Below are positions 49,889 through 58,445 of a DNA stretch of 64,000 nt, piece after piece. The notes beneath the pieces were generated by a model. It was not told the origin of the DNA. It searched no databases and was given only the letters and a program-made list of their open reading frames with translations. Made by a program: the position numbers and the translations under genes. How positions within the stretch are numbered: position 1 is the stretch's first letter; every line of letters starts with the position of its first letter. The DNA is from Dechloromonas aromatica (nom. nud.) (GTDB lineage Bacteria > Pseudomonadota > Gammaproteobacteria > Burkholderiales > Rhodocyclaceae): the NCBI GenBank assembly GCA_017848965.1, contig JAFIHA010000064.1:18927-82926 (forward strand), read 5' to 3'.

Positions 49889-50833
49889 ATGCCCTTCGAA
49901 CCCGTCATCCTTTTCTTCCTGCTCGGCGCGCTGGCCGGGCTGATCCGTTCCGACCTGCGTATCCCCGCCGTCCTCTACGAATCGCTGAGCATCTTCCTGC
50001 TGCTGGCGATCGGTCTCAAGGGCGGCGTCGAACTGGCGCGCTACCCGGTCGGCGAACTGCTGCTTGCCGCCGGCGTTGTGGTTGCTGCCGGCGCGCTGAT
50101 CCCGCTCATTGCCTTTCCGGTGCTGGCCCGCCTGGGCAAACTGCCGCGCGCCGACGCGGCGTCGATCGCCGCCCACTACGGTTCGGTCAGCGTCGTCACC
50201 TTTGCCGTCGCCTCGACCTTCCTGCTCGGCCGCGGCGAGAGCGCCGAGGGCTACATGACCGTGTTCCTCGTCCTGCTCGAATTCCCGGCGCTGATGATCG
50301 GCATCTGGCTGGCGCGGCGTGGCGAGGGTTCGGCTGACTGGGGCAAGGTGCTGCACGAGGTCTTCGCCGGCAAGAGCATCGTCCTCCTGCTCGGCGGCCT
50401 GGCGATCGGCTGGGTTGCCGGCAGCGACGGACTGAAGCCGCTCGACAAGCTGTTCTTCGACCTGTTCAAGGGGATGCTGGCGATCTTCCTGCTTGAAATG
50501 GGCCTGGTTGCCGCCAGCCGCATCGGCGACCTGCGCCGGGCTGGCTGGTTCCTTGCAGGATTCGCCGTCGCCATGCCGCTGGTGGGTGCCGGGCTCGGCA
50601 TCGTCACCGGCCTCTTGCTCGGCCTGTCGGTCGGCGGCACGACGCTGCTCGCGACGCTCTACGCCAGCGCTTCCTACATCGCGGCGCCGGCAGCGATGCG
50701 CATCGCCGTGCCGGAAGCCAATCCCGGCCTGTCGATCGGCGCCGCGCTCGGCATTACCTTCCCGTTCAATCTGCTGCTCGGCATTCCGGCCTATCATTGG
50801 GCGGCCGTCACCCTGCATGGAGTCTTCGCATGA
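49889..50833 (+). CDS. sbtA: SbtA-type sodium-dependent bicarbonate transporter
   Basis: 314 aa, about ten transmembrane helices in two inverted halves. Family signatures: PAVLYESLSIFLLLAIGLKGGVEL in the first half, AAHYGSVSVVTFAVA, and in the second GLVAASRIGDLRR and ASASYIAAPAAMRIAVPEANPGL, which line the Na+/HCO3- site in cyanobacterial SbtA. It imports bicarbonate. The gene ends in an ATGA overlap with a PII-like gene, the sbtA-sbtB arrangement, and a LysR gene is divergent. No RuBisCO or carboxysome gene is in the window; use for anaplerotic carboxylases is possible. Confidence 0.9.
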   Translation: MPFEPVILFFLLGALAGLIRSDLRIPAVLYESLSIFLLLAIGLKGGVELARYPVGELLLAAGVVVAAGALIPLIAFPVLARLGKLPRADAASIAAHYGSVSVVTFAVASTFLLGRGESAEGYMTVFLVLLEFPALMIGIWLARRGEGSADWGKVLHEVFAGKSIVLLLGGLAIGWVAGSDGLKPLDKLFFDLFKGMLAIFLLEMGLVAASRIGDLRRAGWFLAGFAVAMPLVGAGLGIVTGLLLGLSVGGTTLLATLYASASYIAAPAAMRIAVPEANPGLSIGAALGITFPFNLLLGIPAYHWAAVTLHGVFA

Positions 50834-51138
50834 ATCGCCCGCTGCAAACCCGCAAGCTGCTGACCATCGTCTGCGAGGCGGCGCTGGAAAAACGCCTGGA
50901 AAAGGAATTGCCGGGTTTCGGCGCGCACGGCTACACGATTTCCGATGCTCGCGGCAACGGCGCTCACGGTCGCCGCGACGCGGCCTGGCCGGCGAGCGCC
51001 AACATCCGGGTCGAGGTGCTGTGCGATGAGGCGGTCGCCGAAGCCGTCGTCCGTCATCTGGAAGCGCAGTATTTCAGCAGCTACCAGTTGGTCGTCTTCC
51101 TGTCCGACGTCCAGGTGCTGCGGGCGGAGAAGTTCTAG
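50830..51138 (+). CDS. sbtB: SbtB-like PII family regulator
   Basis: 102 aa. A PII-like ferredoxin fold (KLLTIVCEAALEKRLEKELPGFGAHGYTISDARGNG). The T-loop region is present but lacks the uridylylation Tyr, and the C-terminal Cys-containing loop seen in many cyanobacterial SbtB proteins is absent. SbtB binds cAMP/adenine nucleotides and gates SbtA. Start shared with the sbtA stop (ATGA). Its own TAG stop lies inside the left arm of a palindromic repeat. Confidence 0.83.
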   Translation: MNRPLQTRKLLTIVCEAALEKRLEKELPGFGAHGYTISDARGNGAHGRRDAAWPASANIRVEVLCDEAVAEAVVRHLEAQYFSSYQLVVFLSDVQVLRAEKF

Positions 51139-51189
51139 GGCGTGTTCATAGTAAGCAGCGGGCGGCTGGTTACTGCAAATACGCCCTAG
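51135..51189. repeat. Palindromic intergenic repeat, copy 2
   Basis: 55 bp. The outer arms CTAGGGCGT/ACGCCCTAG are perfect; inner arms AGTAAGCAGC/GCTGGTTACT pair with one mismatch. It sits exactly between convergent sbtB and the LonN-domain gene, and each gene's TAG stop is bases 2-4 of one arm. It shares its left 25 bases with the element after rhlE. Likely a bidirectional terminator or REP/MITE-like unit. Confidence 0.75.
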
Positions 51190-51815
51190 CCGAGCAGCTT
51201 GCGCTGGTCGAGGAAGGTCTCGAGGATTTCCAGGCGGGCCAGCGGGTCGTCGAGTTCGAGCAGCTTCTGCTTGGCCAGGTTCTGGATCGGCAGCACTTCG
51301 GTCAGCCGGTAGCCGACCCAGCCGGCATCGTCGTAGCGGTGCGGTTCCGGCATGCGCGCCGGGCCGAGGTCGCCGACCACGCGCTGGAGCAGTGGCAGCA
51401 GGCGTTCGCGGTTCTGCGGCAGCGGCACTTCCGGTTCGGCGAGCAGTTCGACGGTGGCGCGCAACAGCCGGTCGGCGCCGACCTCGTGGTCGAGGATGCG
51501 GAAGCGGCGCCCGCCGATGGCGTCGAGCATCAGGATGCCGAGCTGCTCCATTTCCCAGTTGGCGATGCTGGCCAGCGTGCCGACGGTGTGCGGTACCGCG
51601 GCTTGGCCGACTTCGGCGCCGGCGTCGATCAGGCAGATGCCGAAGGGCGTGTTGTCCTTGAGGCAGGCGGCCGCCATGTCCAAGTAGCGTTGCTCGAAGA
51701 CCTTCAAGGGCTGCACGCCGCCGGGAAAGAGCACGGTGTTGAGCGGAAACAGCGGAATTTCCAGCGTCTCGACGCCGCCGCCGCCGGGGGCGCGGATGAA
51801 GTCGAACCAGCCCAT
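51186..51815 (-). CDS. LON substrate-binding domain protein
   Basis: 209 aa. Only the N-terminal substrate-recognition domain of Lon protease (about 20-205; LEIPLFPLNTVLFPGGVQPLKVFEQRYLDM, with FGICLIDAGAEVG). No ATPase or protease domain. Function of these stand-alone proteins is unknown. The start shares one base with the ubiX stop; last gene of the rapZ unit. Confidence 0.87.
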   Translation of the reverse strand: MGWFDFIRAPGGGGVETLEIPLFPLNTVLFPGGVQPLKVFEQRYLDMAAACLKDNTPFGICLIDAGAEVGQAAVPHTVGTLASIANWEMEQLGILMLDAIGGRRFRILDHEVGADRLLRATVELLAEPEVPLPQNRERLLPLLQRVVGDLGPARMPEPHRYDDAGWVGYRLTEVLPIQNLAKQKLLELDDPLARLEILETFLDQRKLLG

Positions 51816-52426
51816 CAGCGGTCCTCGCCCCAGCGCTGCATCAGCGTGTGTGGAACGGAGATCTGATCGAGCACACGGGCGACGACGAAATCGACGATGT
51901 CCTGCACGCTCTGCGGATGGTGATAGAAGCCCGGGCTGGGCGGCAGGATGACGGCACCGGCGCGCGAGAGGCGCAGCATGTTTTCCAGGTGGATCGCCGA
52001 GAACGGCGTTTCACGGGGAACCAGCACCAGCTTGCGGCCTTCCTTGAGAACGACGTCAGCGGCGCGTTCGATCAGTTTGTCGGAAAGCCCCTGGGCGATC
52101 GCCGCCAGGGTGCCCATCGAACAGGGGCAGACGACCATCGCGTCGGGCGGGTTGGAGCCGGAGGCGACCGGGGCGAACCATTCCTCGCGGCCGAAAACCT
52201 GCAGCTTCTCGCCATCGACCGCCGGCAAGCGGGCGAGCAGCGCGGCCTTGGCGTCGGCCGGGCGCGACGGCAGGTCGAAGTCCAGCTCCTGGCGGGCGAC
52301 AATCTGTGCCGCCTGTGAATACAGCAACTGGACGCGACAGCCGGCGCCGAGCAGGCATTCGAGCAGGCGCAGGCCGTAGGGCAGGCCGGAGGCGCCGGTC
52401 AGGGCGAGGCAGACAGTGGCACTCAT
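51815..52426 (-). CDS. ubiX: Flavin prenyltransferase
   Basis: 203 aa flavoprotein. It joins dimethylallyl phosphate to FMN to make the prenylated flavin cofactor of UbiD-type decarboxylases. Motifs: LALTGASGLPYGLRLLE at the N-terminus, PCSMGTLAAIAQGLSDKLIERAADVVLKEGRKLVLVPRETPFS, and PGFYHHPQ. Start overlaps the upstream Gx transporter stop (ATGA). No ubiD gene is in the window. Confidence 0.95.
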   Translation of the reverse strand: MSATVCLALTGASGLPYGLRLLECLLGAGCRVQLLYSQAAQIVARQELDFDLPSRPADAKAALLARLPAVDGEKLQVFGREEWFAPVASGSNPPDAMVVCPCSMGTLAAIAQGLSDKLIERAADVVLKEGRKLVLVPRETPFSAIHLENMLRLSRAGAVILPPSPGFYHHPQSVQDIVDFVVARVLDQISVPHTLMQRWGEDR

Positions 52427-52956
52427 GGAGTGGATTCCGGGGCGGGAGAGTCAGCCAGCAGTTTAGCCGCGATCAGGCCGTTGATGGTGCCGAAGAACAA
52501 TGCGGCGGCGGCGAAAACCGGCAGCAGCAGGAAGACGCCGTCGTGCGGGATCAGCCAGGCGCGGGCGAGCAGCAACTGGCCGCCGATGTGCGCCAGCGCG
52601 GCGAGGATGGACAGGCTGACCGGTCCGAACCAGCGCGCTGGCAGATGGCGGGCGAGGCCAAGCGTGAGCAGGCTGAGCGTCGTGCCGGCGGCCGACAGGA
52701 AGAAGCCGGGGGCGAGGAAGTAGCCGAGCAGCAGGCTGCCGGCGAGGACGCGCAGGACGCTGACCCAGACCGCGGTACCCCAGCCGTAGCGGAGCAGGAC
52801 GATCAGCGTGACGATGTTGGCGAGCCCCGGCTTGATTCCCGGCAACGGTGTCGGGATCGCCGCGTCAACGAGCGACAGGCCGACCGCTGCGGTGGCCAGC
52901 CAGGCGACCCGGCGGTCCTCCGGGGTGACCGCGAGTTCAATAACTGAGCGAGTCAT
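52423..52956 (-). CDS. Gx transporter family membrane protein
   Basis: 177 aa with five or six transmembrane helices. The LSLVDAAIPTPLPGIKPGLANIVTLIVLLRYG segment is typical of the Gx/HepS-component-I-like family of small membrane proteins related to ECF S-components. Often found next to NusG_II-domain and flavin-transfer genes. Role is not established. The start overlaps the NusG_II gene by 20 bp; the stop overlaps ubiX. Confidence 0.8.
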   Translation of the reverse strand: MTRSVIELAVTPEDRRVAWLATAAVGLSLVDAAIPTPLPGIKPGLANIVTLIVLLRYGWGTAVWVSVLRVLAGSLLLGYFLAPGFFLSAAGTTLSLLTLGLARHLPARWFGPVSLSILAALAHIGGQLLLARAWLIPHDGVFLLLPVFAAAALFFGTINGLIAAKLLADSPAPESTP

Positions 52957-53311
52957 AGACCTTGGTCCGGCCGGTGATCTGCAGGCTGACGCGGTTGGGG
53001 GCGCAGATGGCGATTTCGCCGGGACGCATCAGCCAGCCCTGCTTGACGCAATACTGGCGCGGTCCGGGATCGGCGACGACCCGGGCGCGGCCCGGCTCGA
53101 TGACAATCCGGGTGACGCCGAGCGGGCCGGGGACGAGGATTTCGCGCCGTGTCCGCAGATCGACTTCGGCGAATACTTTTCCTTCCTGGCGGACGATGGC
53201 GCGGTCGGCGAGGCCGCCTTGCCAGAATTGCGGGATGCTGAAACCGACCAGCGCCGCGACAAGCAGGAAAACCAGCCAGTCGCCGGGGCGGATCAGCGCC
53301 AGCCAGCGCAT
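52937..53311 (-). CDS. NusG domain II-containing membrane-anchored protein
   Basis: 124 aa. One N-terminal transmembrane anchor (about 10-30) and a NusG_II-like extracytoplasmic domain (about 40-115; a Cys-containing strand PRQYCVKQGWLMRPGEIAICAPNRV). Family proteins are encoded beside Gx transporter and FMN-binding/ApbE genes and are linked to extracytoplasmic flavin redox systems; no ApbE is in this window. Shares one base with the rapZ stop. Confidence 0.8.
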   Translation of the reverse strand: MRWLALIRPGDWLVFLLVAALVGFSIPQFWQGGLADRAIVRQEGKVFAEVDLRTRREILVPGPLGVTRIVIEPGRARVVADPGPRQYCVKQGWLMRPGEIAICAPNRVSLQITGRTKVYDSLSY

Positions 53312-54153
53312 CAACCGGCCAGCGTGCGATGCCGGACCAGCACGCGGGCCTGGCCGGCGAAGCGGCGGGCCAGCGTTTCCGCCAGATAGACGGAGCGGTG
53401 CTGGCCACCGGTGCAGCCGATGGCTACCGTCAGGTAATTGCGGTTGTCGCGGATGTAGCTGGGCAACCAGTCGGAGACGAAACGGCCGATGTCTTCGCGC
53501 ATGCGGACGACGTCGGGGTCGCATTCGAGGAATTCGGCGACCGGTCGGTCGCGCCCGGTGAGCGGGCGCAAGGCCGGGTCGTAATGCGGATTGGGCAGGC
53601 AACGGACGTCGAAGACGAGGTCGGCGTCGAGCGGCAGGCCGTGCTTGAAGCCGAAGGACTCGAACATCAGCGTCAGGCCCTGGCCGGGCTGGCTTTCTAT
53701 GAACTGGCGCACCCATTCCCGCAGGGCGCTGGCCTTCAGGCCGCTGGTGTCGATGCGGTGGCCGAGACCGGCGATCGGCGCCAGCAGTTCGCTCTCCAGG
53801 CGGATCGATTCGGCCAGCGAGCGTTCGTCGTCGGCCAGCGGATGGCGGCGTCGCGATTCGGAATAGCGCTTGAGCAGCGTTTCCTCGTTGGCGTGCAGGA
53901 ACAGGAAGGTGACCTGGACACCATCCTCGCTCAGTCGCTTGAGTTTGCCGGGCAGCAGTTCAATGCCGCCGCCGGAGCGGGCATCGATGGCAACCGCCAC
54001 CTTGCTGACCTGTTCTTCCTGCAGCATGCCGACCAGCACGGTCAGAATGACAACAGGCAAGTTGTCGACGCAGTAATAGCCCGAGTCTTCAAGCAGGTTG
54101 AGGGCGACGGACTTGCCGGAGCCGGAAAGTCCGCTGATCAGTATGAGTTCCAT
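53311..54153 (-). CDS. rapZ: RNase adapter protein RapZ
   Basis: 280 aa. Walker A GLSGSGKS (about 8-15) and the C-terminal nucleic-acid-binding part with IGCTGGQHRSVYLAE. RapZ guides RNase E to the GlmZ/GlmY small RNAs in enterics; in other proteobacteria it is a conserved P-loop protein. The start follows a longer open frame; the ATG at 54151-54153 matches the family N-terminus M-E-L-I-L-I-S. First gene of rapZ-NusG_II-Gx-ubiX-LonN. Confidence 0.93.
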   Translation of the reverse strand: MELILISGLSGSGKSVALNLLEDSGYYCVDNLPVVILTVLVGMLQEEQVSKVAVAIDARSGGGIELLPGKLKRLSEDGVQVTFLFLHANEETLLKRYSESRRRHPLADDERSLAESIRLESELLAPIAGLGHRIDTSGLKASALREWVRQFIESQPGQGLTLMFESFGFKHGLPLDADLVFDVRCLPNPHYDPALRPLTGRDRPVAEFLECDPDVVRMREDIGRFVSDWLPSYIRDNRNYLTVAIGCTGGQHRSVYLAETLARRFAGQARVLVRHRTLAG

Positions 54154-54321
54154 GGTCGGCAGGATAAAGGAAGGCGCCGCCGCGCCGCAACCTTTAACAG
54201 TTGTCCTTAGGCGATTGGCATGTTGCCGTGCGGCCGCGGCCCTCGACCCTGAAAGGCAGGGCGTTTTTCCGGGAGTGTTTAAAGGATAATACCGGGAGAA
54301 GAAAACCCGTGGAGAGACACC

Positions 54322-55500
54322 ATGACCCCGACCCTTCCCCTGCCCGAGTTGCCTTTCCTGGCTGAACTGACAGCGCTGCGCCGCGACATCCATGCCCACC
54401 CCGAACTGGCTTTCGATGAGCGCCGGACGGCCGATATCGTCGCTGCCGAACTGGCCCGCTACGGTCTCGAAGTGCATCGTGGCCTAGCCAAAACCGGCGT
54501 CGTCGGCGTCCTCAAGGCCGGCAATTCGCCGCGCATGATCGGCCTGCGTGCCGACATGGACGCGCTGCCGCTCGCCGAGCTGAACGAATTCCCGCATCAC
54601 TCGAAGCACCCCGGCAAGATGCACGCCTGCGGCCACGACGGCCATACCGCGATGCTGCTGGGCGCTGCCCGTTACCTGGCGGAGAACCCGGATTTCGACG
54701 GCACCGTCGTTTTCATCTTCCAGCCGGCCGAGGAATCCGAGGGCGGCGCGGCGGTGATGATCGAGGACGGCCTGTTCGAGAAATTCCCGGTCGAAGCGGT
54801 GTTCGGCCTGCACAACTGGCCAGGCATCCCGGTCGGCGAGATGATGGCGATGCCGGGGCCGGTGATGGCCGGCACCTGCGGCTTCGAGATCCACGTGCGC
54901 GGCCACGGCTGCCACGCGGCGATGCCGCACCAAGGGATCGACGCCATCGTCACCGGCGCGCAACTGGTGCAGGCCTTGCAGACCGTGGTCAGCCGCACCC
55001 TGCATCCCTGCGATGCGGCGGTGGTCAGCGTCACCCAGTTTCACGCCGGCGAGGCCTGGAACATCATCCCGGAAGAGGTGGTGATGCGCGGTACCATCCG
55101 CAGCTTCAAGCCGGAAGTCCAGGAGAGCATCGAGCGCGCCATCGAGCGGCTGTGCAGCGGCATCGCCGCCGCCAACGGGGCGCAGATATCGGTGCGCTTC
55201 GAGCATCGCTACCCACCGACGGTCAACAGCCCGGTCGAGGCAAAATTCTGCCAGCAGGTCGCCGCCGAGGTGTTCGGCGCCGAGCGGGTGCTGACCGACA
55301 TCCTGCCCTCGATGGGCGCCGAGGATTTTGCCTACATGCTGCGCGAGAAGCCCGGCTGCTACGTCTGGCTGGGCAACGGTCCTGGCACCGGTGGCTGTAC
55401 CCTGCACAACCCGCACTACGATTTCAACGACCAGTTGCTGACGCTGGGCGTCGCTTACTGGGCGCAGCTAGTGCGCCGCGCCCTGCCCAGAGCGGCCTGA
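54322..55500 (+). CDS. M20-family amidohydrolase (hippurate hydrolase/HipO-like)
   Basis: 392 aa. Peptidase M20D fold: RRDIHAHPELAFDE, HACGHDGHTAMLLGAA (metal Cys/His/Asp), QPAEESEGGAAVMI, GLHNWPGIPVGE, and FEIHVRGHGCHAAMPHQGIDA. Members remove acyl groups from amino acids (hippurate, N-acetyl or indole-acyl amino acids). The exact substrate cannot be read. GGAGAGACACC precedes the ATG; single gene, divergent from rapZ. Confidence 0.9.
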   Translation: MTPTLPLPELPFLAELTALRRDIHAHPELAFDERRTADIVAAELARYGLEVHRGLAKTGVVGVLKAGNSPRMIGLRADMDALPLAELNEFPHHSKHPGKMHACGHDGHTAMLLGAARYLAENPDFDGTVVFIFQPAEESEGGAAVMIEDGLFEKFPVEAVFGLHNWPGIPVGEMMAMPGPVMAGTCGFEIHVRGHGCHAAMPHQGIDAIVTGAQLVQALQTVVSRTLHPCDAAVVSVTQFHAGEAWNIIPEEVVMRGTIRSFKPEVQESIERAIERLCSGIAAANGAQISVRFEHRYPPTVNSPVEAKFCQQVAAEVFGAERVLTDILPSMGAEDFAYMLREKPGCYVWLGNGPGTGGCTLHNPHYDFNDQLLTLGVAYWAQLVRRALPRAA

Positions 55501-55503
55501 GGC

Positions 55504-57117
55504 TTACAGCCGGAACTGGGCGATGGCCTGATTGAGTTCGCCGGAAACGGCGTTCAGGCGGTCGGCGCTACTCACTACCTGACGTAGTGCCTGATCGTTC
55601 TGGGCGATCAGGTTGCGCACCTGCTCGACCAGTGCTTCGATCTGCCGTTCGCTGGCGTTTTCGGCGCTGATTGCCCGGGCAATCCGGCCGACCACCGTCG
55701 ACACTTCCTGGGCGCTGGCCTTCATGCGGTCGAAGGCTTCGCGCGACTGTTTGGATAATTCGACACTTTCCCCGACCTGCAGCAGGCCGGCTTCCATGCC
55801 CTCGACGGCACGTTGGGTACCGGACTGGATGCTGGCGACCATGGTCGAGATTTCGGATGTCGATTGTGTCGTCCTTTCGGCCAACTTGCGCACTTCGTCG
55901 GCAACCACGGCGAAGCCGCGGCCCTGTTCGCCGGCACGGGCGGCCTCGATGGCGGCGTTGAGGGCGAGCAGGTTGGTCTGACCAGCGATGTCGGAAATGA
56001 CGCCGAGAATCGAGCTGATTTTTGCCGACTGGGCACCCAGTTCCCGGATGTGGGTCGCCGTCGTTTGCACCGAACCCGCCATTTCGGCAGTCTCCGCCGC
56101 CGCCTTGCTGGCCAGTGCGGCGCCGCTGTCGGAGGTGGCGCCGGAGTCGCCGACGATGCGTTCGGCTTCGCTGACCGCCCGCATGATGTCGTTGAGGCCG
56201 CTGGTCGCGACATGGACGTTGCTGACCATTTCCTGGGCGTAGTTCAACTGTTGCTGGCTGCCGGCGGCGACCTGGCGCGTTGCGTCGTCGACCAGACGGG
56301 CGCCTTGCTCGACTTCCCGGGCGTGGCTGGCCAGCGAGCCGACCAGTTGCCGTAGCTGATCCTGCATGCGGGCCAGCGCACCGAGCAGGCTGGCGCCGTT
56401 GCTGCCGTCGAGGGCGATCGTCCGGCTCAGGTCGCCGGTGGCAACGGCGCTGGCAACCTCACGGGCGTAGGCCGGTTCGCCGCCCAGTTCGCGGCGGACG
56501 TAGGCGAGCGTGGTCCACACGCTGCCGATGCCGATCAGGATGGCAATCGCCGTCAGCACCAGGGTCAGCATTTCCTGATTGTGCGCGGCATCTTCCACAC
56601 GCTGGCGTTCTTCCAGCGTTTTCTGTTTCAGGATGTCGAGATCGTCGAGCAGCACCTGCTTCAACTTCCGCCAGGCCGGCGTTTCCTTGGCATTGATCAG
56701 CGCCTTGGCCTCATCGAAACGGCCTTCCTTGAGTGCTGCCAGCACTTCCTTCTGGGCGCTGGCCTGGGCTTCGGCCAGCTTTTCCAGTCCGCCGATCGTT
56801 TCGGTGAAACCTTCCACCTTCGCGGCATTGACAACGGCCGACTGGCGCGCCTTGGCGAAATCCTCGCGCGCCTTGTCGAGGTTCTGGTAGGCCTTGGGGT
56901 TTTCCGGATCGAGGGTGATATTGCGTAGCGCCTGCCCCATCTGCAAGCCCTGGGCGTACATCTCGCGGTAATCCTGGCGCAACGCACTGGGACCATCGAG
57001 GAAGCGGCCAAAACTGGCCGAGGTTCCCAGCATGCCCTGATACGCCACGGCAACGGCGCTGACGAAAGCGGCCATGATCAGCGCCATGCCCAACAACAAT
57101 CGATTGCGAAAGCTCAT
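55504..57117 (-). CDS. Methyl-accepting chemotaxis protein
   Basis: 537 aa. TM1 about 8-28, a periplasmic four-helix-bundle sensor about 29-185, TM2 about 187-210, HAMP about 210-262, and a signalling domain with the conserved hairpin tip [43 protein letters not shown]. Methylation helices flank it. It relays a ligand signal to CheA. The start at 57117 follows GAGGACAGTG; an upstream Met at 57216 lies before the TM1 and has no ribosome site. No che genes adjoin it. Confidence 0.92.
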   Translation of the reverse strand: MSFRNRLLLGMALIMAAFVSAVAVAYQGMLGTSASFGRFLDGPSALRQDYREMYAQGLQMGQALRNITLDPENPKAYQNLDKAREDFAKARQSAVVNAAKVEGFTETIGGLEKLAEAQASAQKEVLAALKEGRFDEAKALINAKETPAWRKLKQVLLDDLDILKQKTLEERQRVEDAAHNQEMLTLVLTAIAILIGIGSVWTTLAYVRRELGGEPAYAREVASAVATGDLSRTIALDGSNGASLLGALARMQDQLRQLVGSLASHAREVEQGARLVDDATRQVAAGSQQQLNYAQEMVSNVHVATSGLNDIMRAVSEAERIVGDSGATSDSGAALASKAAAETAEMAGSVQTTATHIRELGAQSAKISSILGVISDIAGQTNLLALNAAIEAARAGEQGRGFAVVADEVRKLAERTTQSTSEISTMVASIQSGTQRAVEGMEAGLLQVGESVELSKQSREAFDRMKASAQEVSTVVGRIARAISAENASERQIEALVEQVRNLIAQNDQALRQVVSSADRLNAVSGELNQAIAQFRL

Positions 57118-57175
57118 CACTGTCCTCTTATATTTGATCACTATTACCATTGTAAGAGGCTGAGCCGGGTTTGGG

Positions 57176-58090
57176 TCAGCGAAGGATGAGCATATCTCCC
57201 CGGTGAACGAGTACACCAGCGCCGCTCAGGTCGGCGAGCAGGCGGGCGGTCAGTTCGTCTTCCGCCAGCGCCAGATAGCGCTGGTTGATATCGACCGCGA
57301 ACGGCAGGCTGGCCAGGAAATCGGCAAAACCCGCTGCCGGCAGTTGCTGCCTCTCCATCAGTGCGAAGGCGACGATCACCTTGAGGGCGTGCCAGGCGAG
57401 CCGCTCGATGTCGGCGCAAAAGCCATCGAGCCGGCGGAAGGCGGTGGCGAGCGCCCGGTCCACGTCGGTAAACGGGGCGCCGTGGCCGGGGATGACGATG
57501 TCGATCGGCAGGCGGCCGAGCATTTCCAGCGTCGCCCGGGTGGCCGTCAGGCCGTCGGCGGTGCCGAGCAGTTCCGGGAAGACGACGCCGAAGCCGTTTT
57601 CCCACAGCGCATCGCCGGAAATCAGCAGGCGTTTTTCCGGGTTGTAGAAGGCGAGCGCTTCCATGTCGTGCCCCGGTACCGCCAGCGCCTGCCAGTTCAG
57701 TCCGGCGAATTCGATCTCGCTGCCCGCCTCGATCAGCGCGTCGTGGCGGAAGGGGGCAGCCTGCTGGCCGAGCGGCGAGAGCAGCAGGGCATCCTCGTCC
57801 CATTCGGCGATGCTTGCCTGGAGGCCGGCGGGCACCGCGATCGAACAGCCGAAAGCGGCCTGCACCGCAGCATTGCCGCCAATATGGTCGGAGTGCGAAT
57901 GGGTGTTCAACAGGCGTTCGAGGTGGCAACCGGCGAGCGCATGGCGGAGCAGGGCGACCGTCTGCTCGGCGTGCGTGACGTAACCGCTGTCGATCAGCGT
58001 CGCCCGCTCGCCGTCGAAAGCGAGGATATTGTTGGCCGACAGCCAGCCGCGCTCGATGACCAGGAGGCTGTCTGGCAGCTTCGCCGTCAT
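57176..58090 (-). CDS. Metallo-beta-lactamase-fold hydrolase
   Basis: 304 aa. [10 protein letters not shown] gives the HxHxDH metal motif (about 66-71), PGHD, and a second ligand PGHGAPF. Fold of MBL hydrolases (glyoxalase II-like). The substrate is unknown. The start overlaps the preceding small Cys-rich gene (ATGA), and it is the last gene of a chain that begins at mvaB. Confidence 0.87.
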   Translation of the reverse strand: MTAKLPDSLLVIERGWLSANNILAFDGERATLIDSGYVTHAEQTVALLRHALAGCHLERLLNTHSHSDHIGGNAAVQAAFGCSIAVPAGLQASIAEWDEDALLLSPLGQQAAPFRHDALIEAGSEIEFAGLNWQALAVPGHDMEALAFYNPEKRLLISGDALWENGFGVVFPELLGTADGLTATRATLEMLGRLPIDIVIPGHGAPFTDVDRALATAFRRLDGFCADIERLAWHALKVIVAFALMERQQLPAAGFADFLASLPFAVDINQRYLALAEDELTARLLADLSGAGVLVHRGDMLILR

Positions 58091-58260
58091 GCCGGGCGCG
58101 GAGTCTCGTCTGCGGTCGGCGCTGGCGTCTGGGGTGGGACGGCGGTTTCCGGCACCTCTGCCGGCGGCCGCCCGCAGCCGAGGCAGTAGCCGCTGTCGGG
58201 GTCGGTGGTGCAGATGCCGACGCAGGGGTAGAGGTCTTCGCTGGGCTCGCTCATGCTCAT
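58087..58260 (-). CDS. Small Cys-rich (DUF1289-like) protein
   Basis: 57 aa, starting ATG-AGC-ATG-AGC. Four cysteines in the order C-x3-C...C-x2-C (PCVGIC, then YCLGCG) match the DUF1289 zinc-ribbon-like pattern of the gene before it. The Pro/Thr-rich tail has no recognisable domain. Both ends overlap neighbours by ATGA (58257-58260 and 58087-58090), strong evidence that it is translated. The second Met (58254) could also be the start. Confidence 0.75.
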   Translation of the reverse strand: MSMSEPSEDLYPCVGICTTDPDSGYCLGCGRPPAEVPETAVPPQTPAPTADETPRPA

Positions 58261-58445
58261 TCAGTGGGGCGGGGAGATGCCGCTTGCCGGTCGCGCAGCG
58301 CGGCGAGCACGGCCAGGCGTGCCGGCGCATCGAGGCGCGACCAGTTGGCAATTTCGTCGAGGCTGCGCCGGCACCCGACGCAGAAACCGCTGGCCGGGTC
58401 GATGCGACAGGCGTTGGTGCAGGGCGAGGCGGGCAGGGCTGGCAT
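58257..58445 (-). CDS. DUF1289 domain protein
   Basis: 62 aa. DUF1289 pattern: ASPCTNACRIDPASGFCVGCRRSLDEIANW, with cysteines C-x3-C and C-x2-C. Function unknown; such proteins are small and usually cotranscribed with unrelated genes. Coupled at its start to the preceding gene by one shared base and at its end to the next small gene by ATGA. Confidence 0.85.
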   Translation of the reverse strand: MPALPASPCTNACRIDPASGFCVGCRRSLDEIANWSRLDAPARLAVLAALRDRQAASPRPTE

